Notes: a model not told the origin generated them from the letters alone. Numbered from the stretch's first letter, positions 16,381-26,398 are shown. The stretch: 64,000 nucleotides of DNA from Rhodovarius crocodyli (GCF_004005855.1 NZ_SACL01000004.1:62001-126000), one strand, 5' to 3'. Numbers and translations: made by a program.

Positions 16381-17105
16381 TCGTCCTCGCCGGGCTGCAT
16401 CCGCCGCCAGCCGCCGCCCTGCAATATCTCGGCCGGCTGGAAGCCCGCCTTGTAGGCCATCTTGCGCGACCCCGGCACCCAGTAGCCCAGGTAGACATAG
16501 GGCAGGCCGATCCGCCGCGCCTCCTCGATCAGCCACAGGATGGCATAGGTGCCGAGCCCGGCCTGCTCCGGCCCGTAGAAGGAATAGACGGCCGATAGCC
16601 CGTCGCTGAGCCAGTCCGTCAGGCAGGCGCCCAGCAACTGGTCGGTCTGGTCGCGGAACTCGACGAGGCCCGTGGAGATCGGCGTGTCCTCCACCATGGC
16701 GCGATAGTCGTAGAAGCCCATGGCGGCCATGTCGCCGTCCGCGTGGCGCGCCTGCTGGTAACGCTGGAACAGGGCGAACTGCTCGGCGGTGGCGCGGGCG
16801 GCCATGCGGTGGGCGGCCACCCCCTCGAAGCGGCGCATCAGCTTGCGCTGGGTGCGGCTGGCCTCGAACTCCGCGACCACCAGGCGGATCGGGATGCAGG
16901 CCTGGCAGCCCGGGCACACCGGCGAGTAGGCGATGTTGTGGCTGCGGCGGAAGCCGGCGCGCGAAAGGCGGTCGTGCAAAGTCTCGGCGCCCGGGCCCGA
17001 AAGCTCGGTCACGATCTTCCGTTCCGTCCGGCCCGGCAGGTAGGGGCAGGGCAGCGGCGCGGTCGTGTAGAAGAACTGGGGCCGGCGGGTGCGATGGAGC
17101 GTCAT
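16377..17105 (-). CDS. bpt: Aspartate/glutamate leucyltransferase
   Basis: 242 residues, normal for the Bpt branch of arginyltransferases. The N terminus has CPYLPGRTERKIV and a cysteine-rich SPVCPGCQACIPIRL near residue 60; the C-terminal part has DGLSAVYSFYGP, YVYLGYWVPGSRKMAYK and FQPAEIL. The enzyme transfers leucine to proteins with N-terminal Asp or Glu, marking them for ClpAP degradation through ClpS (N-end rule). It converges on the photolyase gene, and its TAG stop lies in the right-hand CTAG of the 158-bp element. Confidence 0.93.
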   Translation of the reverse strand: MTLHRTRRPQFFYTTAPLPCPYLPGRTERKIVTELSGPGAETLHDRLSRAGFRRSHNIAYSPVCPGCQACIPIRLVVAEFEASRTQRKLMRRFEGVAAHRMAARATAEQFALFQRYQQARHADGDMAAMGFYDYRAMVEDTPISTGLVEFRDQTDQLLGACLTDWLSDGLSAVYSFYGPEQAGLGTYAILWLIEEARRIGLPYVYLGYWVPGSRKMAYKAGFQPAEILQGGGWRRMQPGEDD

Positions 17106-17209
17106 GGGTTGCGAGTGCGAACATCGCGGCAGGGCACAGGAAAATCAAGCGGCAAGAGAAACCGTCGGACAATGCGGGCGTTGGTGGGAAGTCGAAACGG
17201 AGACGATCC

Positions 17210-17638
17210 ATGCGCTTCGCCCTTCCCGCCATCCTGGCCCTGCCTGTCCTCGCCGTGGCCTGCGCGCCCGAGCCCCCGCCGCGCCCCGCGCCGCCCGCCC
17301 CGATCGCGGCGCCGCCGGCCCCCGCGCCCGCGCCGATCAACGCGGCCCCGGTCGGGCTGGATGGCCGCTGGCGCGGCCATGTGCGCCGCATGCCGAACCA
17401 GGACGCCGCCTGCCGCCCGATGCGCCTGCCCGCCGTGATGACGGTCAATGGCGGCCGCGCCGCGCTGCGCATCGGCCAGACCGCGCCCACCGAGGCGACC
17501 ATCACCAGCGACGGCATGGCCACCTTCGCCGACGGCACCATGAGCGCCGAGGGCCGTTTCACGACCCAGGGCTTCAGCGGTGAATACCGCCGCATGGGCT
17601 GCACCTACTCCATGAGCCTGCGCAAGGCCGGCCGCTGA
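17210..17638 (+). CDS. Small proline-rich lipoprotein or exported protein
   Basis: 142 residues. The signal peptide ends AVACAPEP, with Cys18 a plausible but non-ideal lipidation site (Leu at -4 rather than -3). A Pro/Ala-rich linker covers residues 19-47, then a compact beta domain starts GLDGRWRGHVRRMP and contains two cysteines (DAACRPM, MGCTYS) that may form a disulfide. No known family is recognised. It is divergent from bpt and followed after 98 bases by the membrane protein gene. Confidence 0.7.
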   Translation: MRFALPAILALPVLAVACAPEPPPRPAPPAPIAAPPAPAPAPINAAPVGLDGRWRGHVRRMPNQDAACRPMRLPAVMTVNGGRAALRIGQTAPTEATITSDGMATFADGTMSAEGRFTTQGFSGEYRRMGCTYSMSLRKAGR

Positions 17639-17736
17639 GGCGCAAGCCCGGACATTCTGGCGGCGCGGTGCCTTTTCCGAGGCGCCGCGCCGCAATTGCG
17701 CCCTGGTACCGCCCCATGGGCGATGAAAGCTGAGGC

Positions 17737-19440
17737 ATGCCCGAGCCCGACGCCACGCCGCGTGCCTCAACCCTGCGTCATTGGACGGGGGCCGCGATCG
17801 CCGCCGCCATCGGGCTGGCCGTGGTGGCCTTCGTGTTCGGGCCGCATATCCTGTCGCCCTGGAGCTCCGGCTGGATGCTGTCGGGCGTCTTGGGGCCCGA
17901 TCCGGTGCAATACTGGCTGGGCTGGAACTTCTTCCGGGAAGGCGCCTGGTCATTCCCGCCCGGCCGCAACCCGGGCTTCGGGCTGGAGCTGAGCTCCTCC
18001 GTCTTCTACGCCGATGCCATTCCCCTGCTGGCCTTCCTGTTCAAGGCGCTGCGTGACCTCGTGCAGGTCGATCAGTATTGGGGCATGTGGCTGTTCGCCT
18101 GCGGCGCCCTGCAGGGCTGGCTGGGCTTTCTGCTGCTGGGGCGGGTGACGCCCGCGCTGTGGCCCAGGCTGGCGGGCGCCGCCCTGTTCGTGCTGCAGCC
18201 GATGCTGCTGACGCGCATGGGCGGGCATTTCGCCCTGGCCGGGCAATTCCTGATCATTGCCGGGCTGTGGTTCTGCCTGAAGCCCGGCCATTGGTGGCGC
18301 TGGGTCGCGCTGGTCGCGGCCACCTCCCTCATCCACTCCTATATCCTGCCGATGGTGCTGGCGCTGTGGCTGGCGGACCTGCTGACCCGGCGCGGCCGCA
18401 ACCCGGCCGAATGGGCGCTGGTACCCGGGGCGGGCATTCTGGGCCTGTGGGCGGCGGGCTTCTTCATGCTGCGGGCCGGGCATGACGGCCAGGGTGCGCG
18501 ATATGGCGAGATGCAGATGGATCTGCTCGCGCCCTTCACCCCCGGCAGCTGGGGTGCCTTCCTGCCGGCCTTGCCGGGGCCCGGCCATCCGGAGGTGGAT
18601 GGCTCCTATCTGGGCCTCGGCGTACTGCTGCTGCTGGCGTCGGGCCTTGGCCTGCTGGCGATGCGGCCGCAGCTGCGCGCCGCGGCCGGCGCGGGGCTGC
18701 GCCGGCACTTCTGGCTGGTCGCGGCCTTGCTGGGCATGCTGCTGGTGGCCATCACGCACCGGCTCTCGGTGGGCGGGCATATTGTCACCTGGCTGCCGCT
18801 GCCCGAGGCCGCGGTGCGGCTCGCCAGCGCCTTGCGGGCTTCGGAGCGATTCTTCTGGCCGCTGGGCTACGCGCTGGTGCTGGGCGGCGTCTGGGTCGCC
18901 GTTCGGGCGCTGGGCGCGCGCCGGGCGGGCGCGCTGCTGACGGTGCTGGTGCTGGTGCAGATCCTCGACCTGCGCCCGGGCTTCGAGCGCCTCGCCGGCT
19001 TCTTCCCGCCGACCCGTGCCGAGTTGCCGCTGCGCCTGGCGGACCCGTTCTGGGAGCAGGCGGCCCGGCGCTATGCCCGTGTCAGGCTCGTGAATGCCGG
19101 GAACCAGGCCCGCGGCTGGGAGGAAGTGGCCGTCTTTGCCGCCGAGCGCGGGCTGGAGACGGATGCCGTCTATCTGGCGCGCATCGACGCCGAACGCGTG
19201 GCGGCGCTGAACGCGGAGACCGCACGCCGCCTGGCGCAGGGGCGCGCCGAGCCCGGCACGCTCTATGTATTGACCGATGCGGCGGCTGTCGCGCGTGCCT
19301 TGGCGGGGATGAATGCGTCGCGGGACGTGTTGGCGCGGCATGACGGCTTCTGGGTGCTGGCCCCCGGCTGGCGCGGCCAGGGGCAACTCGCCAGCAGGGG
19401 TGGAAACGGGGCAAGCTCGCCGGCGACACCGCCGGAGTGA
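17737..19440 (+). CDS. Polytopic membrane protein, DUF6311-like (glycosyltransferase-C-like)
   Basis: 567 residues. About ten hydrophobic helices cover residues 20-420, followed by a soluble C-terminal domain of about 140 residues. An early periplasmic loop holds GPDPVQYWLGWNFFREG and FFPPGRNPGFG, resembling the first loop with a conserved Asp in DUF6311 and GT-C lipid-linked sugar transferases. Function is unproven; attachment of a sugar to an envelope polymer is a reasonable guess. Its stop is 7 bases before the pirin start, so they may be co-transcribed. Confidence 0.7.
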   Translation: MPEPDATPRASTLRHWTGAAIAAAIGLAVVAFVFGPHILSPWSSGWMLSGVLGPDPVQYWLGWNFFREGAWSFPPGRNPGFGLELSSSVFYADAIPLLAFLFKALRDLVQVDQYWGMWLFACGALQGWLGFLLLGRVTPALWPRLAGAALFVLQPMLLTRMGGHFALAGQFLIIAGLWFCLKPGHWWRWVALVAATSLIHSYILPMVLALWLADLLTRRGRNPAEWALVPGAGILGLWAAGFFMLRAGHDGQGARYGEMQMDLLAPFTPGSWGAFLPALPGPGHPEVDGSYLGLGVLLLLASGLGLLAMRPQLRAAAGAGLRRHFWLVAALLGMLLVAITHRLSVGGHIVTWLPLPEAAVRLASALRASERFFWPLGYALVLGGVWVAVRALGARRAGALLTVLVLVQILDLRPGFERLAGFFPPTRAELPLRLADPFWEQAARRYARVRLVNAGNQARGWEEVAVFAAERGLETDAVYLARIDAERVAALNAETARRLAQGRAEPGTLYVLTDAAAVARALAGMNASRDVLARHDGFWVLAPGWRGQGQLASRGGNGASSPATPPE

Positions 19441-19447
19441 TTCCCCG

Positions 19448-20377
19448 ATGACCGAACTGGCCCCGCCCGTCGACCTGATCGTGGTCCCGCGCGCGCATGA
19501 TGTGGGCGGCTTCATGGTGGGCCGCGCCCTGCCGGCGCGCGAGCGCCAGATGGTGGGCCCCTTCATCTTCCTGGACCGCATGGGTCCGGGCACGCTGGAG
19601 CCCGGCCATGGGCTGGACGTGCGGCCGCACCCGCATATCGGGCTGTCGACCATCACTTATTTGTATCAGGGGCAGATCCTGCACCGGGACAGCACCGGGG
19701 TGACGCAGCCGATCGACCCGGGCGAGGTGAATTGGATGACGGCCGGGCGCGGCATCGTGCATTCCGAGCGCACGGCCGACGCGCGGCGCGCCAGCGGCCA
19801 GACCATGTCCGGCTTCCAGAGCTGGATGGCGCTGCCGAAGCATGAGGAGGAACGCGCCCCCGGCTTCGAGCATCAGCCGGTCTCGGCCTTGCCCTTCATC
19901 CAGGATCGCGGCGTGTCGCTGCGGCTGATCGCGGGCACGGGCTGGGGCCAGGCCTCACCGACCACCACGCTGTGGCCGCTGTTCTACGCCGATGCGGTGC
20001 TGGCACCGGGCGCGGTGGTGCCGTTGGATGCCGAGCATGAGGAGCGCGCGGCCTTCATCGCCGAGGGCGAGATCGAACTGGCGGGCGACACCCATGCCGA
20101 GGGCCGGCTGCTGGTCTTCAAGGCGGGCGACAGGCTGGCCCTGCGGGCGGGCCCGCGCGGCGCGCGGCTTCTGCTGCTGGGCGGGGCCGTGATGGACGGG
20201 CCGCGCCACATCTTCTGGAATTTCGTCTCCTCCAGCCGCGACCGCATCGAGGCGGCGAAGGCGGACTGGCAGGAACGGCGGTTTCCCTTGGTTCCCGGCG
20301 ATGAAGAAGAATATATACCTTTGCCAGAAAATAGGAAAATACGCGCCGAATCGAGGCCCGATTCGCGGAACGAATAG
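19448..20377 (+). CDS. Pirin family protein
   Basis: 309 residues with two cupin barrels. The N-terminal metal ligands are visible as His61 and His63 (RPHPHIGLS), His105 and Glu107 (GIVHSE), as in pirins and YhhW-type quercetin 2,3-dioxygenases. Pirins are Fe-binding proteins; some bacterial ones oxidise quercetin, others bind enzymes of central metabolism. ATG 19448 was chosen because the pirin N terminus starts here; the open frame upstream lies inside the previous gene. The 3' end is less GC-rich than the body. Confidence 0.88.
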   Translation: MTELAPPVDLIVVPRAHDVGGFMVGRALPARERQMVGPFIFLDRMGPGTLEPGHGLDVRPHPHIGLSTITYLYQGQILHRDSTGVTQPIDPGEVNWMTAGRGIVHSERTADARRASGQTMSGFQSWMALPKHEEERAPGFEHQPVSALPFIQDRGVSLRLIAGTGWGQASPTTTLWPLFYADAVLAPGAVVPLDAEHEERAAFIAEGEIELAGDTHAEGRLLVFKAGDRLALRAGPRGARLLLLGGAVMDGPRHIFWNFVSSSRDRIEAAKADWQERRFPLVPGDEEEYIPLPENRKIRAESRPDSRNE

Positions 20378-20409
20378 AGTCCGGCCGTTCCGCTGGGGTT
20401 GTGAAGGAT

Positions 20410-21204
20410 TTACAGGCCGGATTTCTTGGCCTGGACCCAGGCTTCCTCCATCTCGGCCAATGTCGCGTCGGCCGGGGATTTGCCCTGGCCGGCCAGGGTG
20501 TTTTCCACAGACTGGAAGCGCCTGGTGAACTTGGCGTTGGCCGCGGCCAGCGTCGCCTCCGGGTCCAGATCCAGCTTCCGCGCCAGGTTGGCGACGACGA
20601 ACAGGATATCCCCAACCTCATCGGCGATGCGGGCGGGGTCGGCGGCGGGCAGTTCGGCGCGCAGCTCCTGGGTTTCTTCCTCAAGCTTCTCAAGCACTTG
20701 CTCGGCGCTGTCCCAGTCGAAGCCGACGCGCGCGGCGCGTTTGGTCAGCTTGGCCGCGCGGGTCAGGGCGGGCAGGGTGGTCGCCACCCCGGACAGGGTG
20801 CCTGATTCGCCGCGCGCGGCCCGTTCCCGGGCTTTTTCGGCTTCCCATTCAGCGGTCTGCATGCCGGCATCGCGCGCTGCGGCGTCGCCGAAGACATGCG
20901 GGTGGCGGCGGATCATCTTCTGGGAAATCGCCTGGGCCACGTCGTCGAAGCCGAACCAGCCGCGCTCGGAGGCCATCTGCGCGTGATAGACGACCTGGAA
21001 CAGCAGGTCGCCCAGCTCATCGCGCAAGGTCGCGGGGTCCGGGCCGGCGGCGATCGCGTCCGCAACTTCGTAAGCCTCTTCAACGGTATAGGGCGCGATG
21101 GTCGCGAAATCCTGTACCTGGTCCCAGGGGCAGCCGGAGGTCTTGTCGCGCAGTGCGGCCATGATGGTCAGCAGGCGCGCGATGGGGGGAATCGCGTCGG
21201 GCAT
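20410..21204 (-). CDS. mazG: Nucleoside triphosphate pyrophosphohydrolase
   Basis: 264 residues with two MazG domains. The first has CPWDQVQDF, EEAYEVADAI and DELGDLLFQVVYHAQ (metal-binding Glu/Asp residues); the second has EEETQELRAEL and DEVGDILFVVANLARKL. MazG hydrolyses canonical and damaged NTPs/dNTPs to monophosphates and can lower ppGpp. ATG 21204 was chosen because the family N terminus begins there; the frame stays open upstream only through the 22-bp repeats. Those repeats lie in its promoter region. Confidence 0.93.
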   Translation of the reverse strand: MPDAIPPIARLLTIMAALRDKTSGCPWDQVQDFATIAPYTVEEAYEVADAIAAGPDPATLRDELGDLLFQVVYHAQMASERGWFGFDDVAQAISQKMIRRHPHVFGDAAARDAGMQTAEWEAEKARERAARGESGTLSGVATTLPALTRAAKLTKRAARVGFDWDSAEQVLEKLEEETQELRAELPAADPARIADEVGDILFVVANLARKLDLDPEATLAAANAKFTRRFQSVENTLAGQGKSPADATLAEMEEAWVQAKKSGL

Positions 21205-21266
21205 GGCGGGATTCCTGGGCCCAAGTCGGTCGATGACGCAAGCCGTGTAAGTCCCGGACGCAGGTC

Positions 21267-21398
21267 GTGTCTGCCGCCGACGAAGGTTTTGTCGGTCGGT
21301 GACGAACCCTTTGTCGGTCGGTGACGAGGGCCTTGTCGGCCACTGACGGGGGTTTTGTCGGCCACTGACGGGGGTTTTGTCGTCGACCGACAAAGGGG
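21267..21398. repeat. Array of 22-bp direct repeats (iteron-like)
   Basis: The core TTGTCGG/TTGTCGT begins at 21289, 21311, 21333, 21355 and 21377, exactly 22 bases apart. Units 3 and 4 are identical over 22 bases, units 1 and 2 share their first 17, and unit 5 has diverged. A degenerate copy precedes them at 21267, and another TTTTGTCG occurs at 21413. A spacing of two helical turns is typical of protein-binding iterons. The array fills the upstream region of mazG (spacer 21205-21525). It is not a CRISPR array, as there are no unique spacers. Confidence 0.75.
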
Positions 21399-21447
21399 CG
21401 AAAGGGAGGGGGTTTTGTCGTCGCCCGGAAACCCGCGGAAAACCGCG

Positions 21448-21507
21448 ATATCCACAGGCGCAGTTATCGCATAAGATATATTATGGAAAAATCAGATGTG
21501 TGGAGAA
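21448..21507. promoter_or_regulatory. AT-rich stretch between two DnaA-box-like sites
   Basis: ATATCCACA (21448-21456) and, in opposite orientation, TGTGGAGAA (21499-21507) each differ by one base from the DnaA box TTATCCACA. Between them lies an AT-rich segment (about 21463-21492) in an otherwise GC-rich genome. Together with the adjacent 22-bp repeats this resembles the parts of an iteron origin, but no rep gene is present. It could equally be the mazG promoter. Confidence 0.35.
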
Positions 21508-21525
21508 GGTCGTGGAAAACCTGTG

Positions 21526-22320
21526 TCAGCCTTCCACATCGATCCCCAGGCCATCGAAGCCAGGCTCCAGCCCGCCGGTCAGGCTTGCGCGCAGCGCGGC
21601 CTCATCCAGGCTGTTGCCCATATGCGTCAGGATCGTCCGGCGCGCGCCGATCTCGGCGGCCCATTCCGCGGCCAGCGCCACATGCGCATGCACCGGGTGC
21701 GGCCTGGGGCTGAAACAGCCCACCACCCAGGTGTCCACGCCGCGCAGCGCCTCCAGGCTTTCCTGGGGCATGCGCACCACATCCGTGCAGTAGGCGAAGC
21801 TGCCGATGCGCAGGCCCAGCGTGCGCATCACCTTATGGTCCTGGTCCAGCACCAGGGCCTGCATGGCGCCGAACGGGATGATCTCTCCGGCTTCGACGGC
21901 AACCGCGTGCAGCGCCGGGCGAAAGAAGCCGGGCGTGGGCCCCAGGAAGGCGTAGCCGAAGCGGTCGCGCAGGTTCTCCACCGTCTCAGGCGCGCCGTAG
22001 AGCGGAAGTTCCCTGCCCGTCTCCCGGTTCACCTGGCGCAGTTCGTCCAGCCCCATGATGTGGTCGGCATGGGCGTGGGTGACGAACACGGCATCCAGCT
22101 TGCCGATGCGGGCGGCCAGCAGCTGCTGGCGCAGATCGGGCCCCGGGTCGATCAGCAGGCGGAAGCCGTCAGGCCCCGTGACCAGCGCGCTGGTTCTGGT
22201 GCGGCGGTTGCGGGGGTTGGCCGGGTCGCAGACGCCCCAGTCGCCCGCGCCGTCCGGCCCGCCGATCAGCGGCACCCCGTTGCTGGGGCCGGTCCCGAGA
22301 AGGCGGATTCGCAGATGCAT
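21526..22320 (-). CDS. Metallo-beta-lactamase-fold hydrolase, PhnP-like
   Basis: 264 residues. The metal motif THAHADHIMGLDELR is near residue 85, with further ligands in YCTDVVRMP and ILTHMGN. The N terminus LRIRLLGTGPSNGVPLIGG is typical of the PhnP / phosphoribosyl cyclic phosphate phosphodiesterase branch. It sits directly downstream of tatD on the same strand (31-base gap), an arrangement conserved in many alphaproteobacteria, so a housekeeping phosphodiesterase role is likely. The natural substrate is unknown. Confidence 0.85.
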   Translation of the reverse strand: MHLRIRLLGTGPSNGVPLIGGPDGAGDWGVCDPANPRNRRTRTSALVTGPDGFRLLIDPGPDLRQQLLAARIGKLDAVFVTHAHADHIMGLDELRQVNRETGRELPLYGAPETVENLRDRFGYAFLGPTPGFFRPALHAVAVEAGEIIPFGAMQALVLDQDHKVMRTLGLRIGSFAYCTDVVRMPQESLEALRGVDTWVVGCFSPRPHPVHAHVALAAEWAAEIGARRTILTHMGNSLDEAALRASLTGGLEPGFDGLGIDVEG

Positions 22321-22351
22321 GCCCCATACTGCACCAGCGAAGGGTTCGCGT

Positions 22352-23143
22352 TTAGTCCGTGGCTTTGGTGTAGAGCCGGCGGAAGTTGGCGGTGGTGATG
22401 CGTGCCATCTCCTCGGGCGCCACGCCGCGCGTCTCGGCCAGCACCTTCAGCGTCAGCGCCGTATAGGCCGGCTCGCAGCGTTTGCCGCGATGCGGCGGCG
22501 GCGCGAGATACGGGCTGTCGGTTTCCACCAGCAGGCGCTCGGCCGGGACGTCCTTGGCGAAATCGCGCAGCTCGGTGCTGCGCGGAAAGGTCAGGATGCC
22601 CGAGAAGGAGATATGCCCACCCATGGCCAGCGCCGCCTCACCCAGCGCGCGGCCGGAGGAGAAGCAATGCAGCAGGAAGGGGAAGCTACCGCCCTTCCCC
22701 GCTTCCTCGGCCAGGATCGCGGCCACATCCTCATCGGCGTCGCGCGCGTGGATGCACAGCGGCAGCTGGGTGGCCTGGGCCGCGCGGATGTGCCGGCGGA
22801 AACCCTCCTGCTGCACGTCGCGCGGGGATTTGTCGTAGAAATAGTCCAGCCCGCTTTCGCCGATGCCGATGATGCGCGGATGGCGCGTGGCCTCCACGAT
22901 CTCCTCCACGCTCGGCATCACGCCCTCACCCGACTGGTGCGGGTGCACGCCCGCGGTGCCCCAGACCTCGGGGTGGCGTTCCGTCAGGGTGCGGATCATC
23001 GGGCCCTGGCTCATGCGCACGCTGATGGTGACCATGCGGGTCACGCCGGCGGCCACCGCGCGGGCGATGATCTCGGGCTGCTCCTCTTCCTTGAAGTGGT
23101 CGAGGTGGCAGTGACTGTCGACGATATTCACCTCTGGGCTCAC
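22352..23143 (-). CDS. tatD: TatD family metal-dependent deoxyribonuclease
   Basis: 263 residues. TatD/YcfH signatures are VDSHCHLDHF at the N terminus, GVHPH near residue 65, IGIGESGLDYFYDKS near 93, PLCIHARDADED near 127, LHCFSSG near 158 and LLVETDSPYLAP near 205. These supply the His, Glu and Asp ligands of the two-metal site. TatD enzymes are 3'-5' exonucleases or DNases. The start overlaps the metG stop by 4 bases, indicating coupled translation. Confidence 0.93.
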   Translation of the reverse strand: MSPEVNIVDSHCHLDHFKEEEQPEIIARAVAAGVTRMVTISVRMSQGPMIRTLTERHPEVWGTAGVHPHQSGEGVMPSVEEIVEATRHPRIIGIGESGLDYFYDKSPRDVQQEGFRRHIRAAQATQLPLCIHARDADEDVAAILAEEAGKGGSFPFLLHCFSSGRALGEAALAMGGHISFSGILTFPRSTELRDFAKDVPAERLLVETDSPYLAPPPHRGKRCEPAYTALTLKVLAETRGVAPEEMARITTANFRRLYTKATD

Positions 23144-24663
23144 GCCGGCAGTTCCGCCTTGCGGAACAGCGGTGCCGGGGGCGGCAGGGCGATGCCGCCG
23201 GGCAGCGGGGTGCCCATGGCCGAGAGGCCGCGCGCCTCGGCGGGCACGCCCAACTGGTCCAGCAGGGCCGCCATGGTGGCGGGCATGAAGGGCTGCAGCA
23301 CGGTGGCGAAGCCGCGCAGGGCATCATGCAGGTGGCGCAGCACCACATTCATCCGCGCCAGGTCGGTCTTCTTCAGCGCCCAGGGCGCCTCGCGGGTGAT
23401 GTAGCCGTTGGCCTCGCGGATCACGGCGAAGATGGCCTGCAGCGCCTGGTCGAACTTCTGCGCGCCCAGCAGCGCGTCCAGCTCCGCCGGCAGCGCGTCC
23501 AGCTGGGCCAGGAATTCCTGGTCGGCCTCGCTGCGGGCTGCGGGCTCAGGCAGCACGCCCTCGCAATTGCGCTGGATCAGGCTCAGCGTGCGGTTGGCCA
23601 AGTTGCCCAGCGCGTCCGCCAGCTCGCCGTTCAGGCGGTTCACCAGCGACTTCTTGCTGAAATCGCCATCCTGGCCGAAAGGCACCTCGCGCAGCAGGAA
23701 GTAGCGCACCGGGTCCAGGCCGAACTCCTCCACCAGCCCCACCGGGTCGATGACGTTGCCCAGGCTCTTGGAGATCTTCTGCCCTTCATTCGTCCACCAG
23801 CCATGGGCGAAGACGCGGCGGGGAAGCGGCAGGCCGGCCGCCATCAGCATCGCGGGCCAGTAGATGGTGTGGAAGCGCAGAATGTCCTTGCCGACGAAAT
23901 GCACGTCCGCCGGCCAGAATTTTTCGAAGGCGCCGCCTTCCTCCGGATAGCCCAGCGCCGTGATGTAGTTGGTCAGCGCATCGATCCAGACATACATCAC
24001 ATGCGCCTCATCCCCCGGCACCGGCACGCCCCACTGGAAGGAGGTTCGGCTGATCGACAGGTCGCGCAGATTGTCCTTCACGAAGGCCACGACCTCGTTG
24101 CGGCGGGTGGCCGGCAGGATGAAGTCGGGGTTCGCCTCGTACAGCTCGATCAGCCGGTCGGCGAAGGCGGACAGGCGCAGGAAGTAGGAGGGCTCCTTCA
24201 CCCAGGCCACGGGGGCCCCGGTCGGCGCCAGCTTCACGCCGTCGCGCTCGATCAGCTCATCCTCGCCATAGAAGGCCTCGTCGCGCACCGCGTACCAGCC
24301 CTCGTAATGGCCCAGGTAGATGTGCCCGGCATCGGCCAGCTTCTTCCACAGCGCCTGGCAGGCGGCGTAGTGCCGCGGCTCCGTCGTGCGGATGAAGGCG
24401 TCGTTGGAGAAGCCCATCGTCACCGTCAGGTCGCGGAAGGCCTGGCTCACCTTGTCGGTGAAGGCCTGCGCGGACATGCCGGCGTCGCTCGCGGCCTTTT
24501 CCACCTTCTGGCCATGCTCATCCGTGCCGGTCAGGAAGAAGACTTCCTCACCCGACATGCGCCACCAGCGCGCCAGCACATCGGCCGCCAGCGAGGTATA
24601 GGCGTGGCCGATATGCGGCTTGTCGTTCACGTAATAGATGGGCGTGGTGATATAGCGGGGCAT
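23140..24663 (-). CDS. metG: Methionyl-tRNA synthetase
   Basis: 507 residues, the short form without the C-terminal tRNA-binding dimerisation domain. The HIGH-type motif is seen in PHIGHAYTSLAAD near residue 17, the connective domain lacks the four-cysteine zinc knuckle, and the KMSKS-type loop is KISKSLGN near residue 295. It charges tRNA-Met and is essential. It is part of the leftward block between holB and tatD, although an orphan gene (24704-25330) separates it from holB. Confidence 0.97.
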   Translation of the reverse strand: MPRYITTPIYYVNDKPHIGHAYTSLAADVLARWWRMSGEEVFFLTGTDEHGQKVEKAASDAGMSAQAFTDKVSQAFRDLTVTMGFSNDAFIRTTEPRHYAACQALWKKLADAGHIYLGHYEGWYAVRDEAFYGEDELIERDGVKLAPTGAPVAWVKEPSYFLRLSAFADRLIELYEANPDFILPATRRNEVVAFVKDNLRDLSISRTSFQWGVPVPGDEAHVMYVWIDALTNYITALGYPEEGGAFEKFWPADVHFVGKDILRFHTIYWPAMLMAAGLPLPRRVFAHGWWTNEGQKISKSLGNVIDPVGLVEEFGLDPVRYFLLREVPFGQDGDFSKKSLVNRLNGELADALGNLANRTLSLIQRNCEGVLPEPAARSEADQEFLAQLDALPAELDALLGAQKFDQALQAIFAVIREANGYITREAPWALKKTDLARMNVVLRHLHDALRGFATVLQPFMPATMAALLDQLGVPAEARGLSAMGTPLPGGIALPPPAPLFRKAELPA

Positions 24664-24703
24664 GGGGGCGGATATGCCCCCTGATCCGCCTTCTGGCTAG
24701 CCT

Positions 24704-25330
24704 TCAGGGCACCGGCCAGGGGAACGGAATGAAGGCATGGCCGCCGTCACGCACCCTGGCATAGGAGGTCAGCGGCAGGGGCGGCAGCGGGTTCAGCGAA
24801 TCCAGCGCGCATTGGGTGGGCCGGTTGTTCGCGAAGTCCCTGAGGCCGGGCACGAAGTTCTGCGCGATCTCATAGCCGCCATGCCAGGCCATGGGCAGGT
24901 TGTCGCGCTCGCGCTCCTCGGGCGTGCCGTTCTCGAAGACCGGGAAGCCGCGCCCGTTCCAGGCCCGCAGCGTGTTCTTCAGCTGCACCCGGAACAGTGT
25001 GTCGCAGCAGCCGAAATCGGGCGTCAGGGCCAGCTTCATGCGGACCAGCAGCCCGATCTCGGTCCCCGCATCCTCGGAACGCCCGGCGATTTCGAGGAAC
25101 GTCGAGTCGGTGATCCACCAGGGAGAGGTGAAGTTCTCCCAATCCGGAATCCGGGACCCGTCGCTGCGGCGCGAATGACCGATGCGGTAGAGCATGCTGC
25201 CCCGCCGCAACTTTATTTCCTGGGGAAAGGAAATACCGCCGCGCGCGGCCCTGGCCGAGGGGCTCCACCCTTGAGCAAAACTCAGGTTTCGCTCGCGGGA
25301 GCTGCCCTGAAATTCATGAAAATTGTCCAT
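24704..25330 (-). CDS. Orphan hypothetical protein inserted between holB and metG
   Basis: 208 residues, family not recognised. No signal peptide or membrane segment; the protein is rich in Trp, Phe and Pro (ENFTSPWWITDSTF, HAFIPFPWPVP) and has a Cys pair (FGCCDT) near residue 113. The spacer upstream (25331-25420) is AT-rich with a T-run. It separates two genes that are adjacent in many alphaproteobacteria, so it is probably a later insertion. Start uncertain: ATG 25330 has the GAGCT of the AT-rich leader upstream, and ATG 25195 (MLYRIGHS) is an alternative. Confidence 0.55.
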   Translation of the reverse strand: MDNFHEFQGSSRERNLSFAQGWSPSARAARGGISFPQEIKLRRGSMLYRIGHSRRSDGSRIPDWENFTSPWWITDSTFLEIAGRSEDAGTEIGLLVRMKLALTPDFGCCDTLFRVQLKNTLRAWNGRGFPVFENGTPEERERDNLPMAWHGGYEIAQNFVPGLRDFANNRPTQCALDSLNPLPPLPLTSYARVRDGGHAFIPFPWPVP

Positions 25331-25420
25331 GGAGCTTTTTTAGGTGGCCCGAATGGCCGCGCAACACATGAATCAATGACAGAGGCGTGATCGGGTTATT
25401 CACAAATACTCGATGCTTAG

Positions 25421-26394
<974 letters not shown>

Positions 26395-26398
<4 letters not shown>

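Noticed and set aside
21267-21398. CRISPR array
   Set aside because: The 22-base units are directly adjacent with no unique spacers and no cas genes are nearby.
21205-21525. Chromosomal origin of replication
   Set aside because: Iteron-like and DnaA-like parts are present, but the boxes are imperfect, no rep or dnaA gene is near and no skew could be calculated; kept only as a finding.
21526-22320. Loss of a metal ligand in the PhnP-like protein (Gly in VVGCFS where relatives have Asp)
   Set aside because: The bridging Asp appears to be the one in YCTDVV, which is kept, so the change is probably not catalytic.
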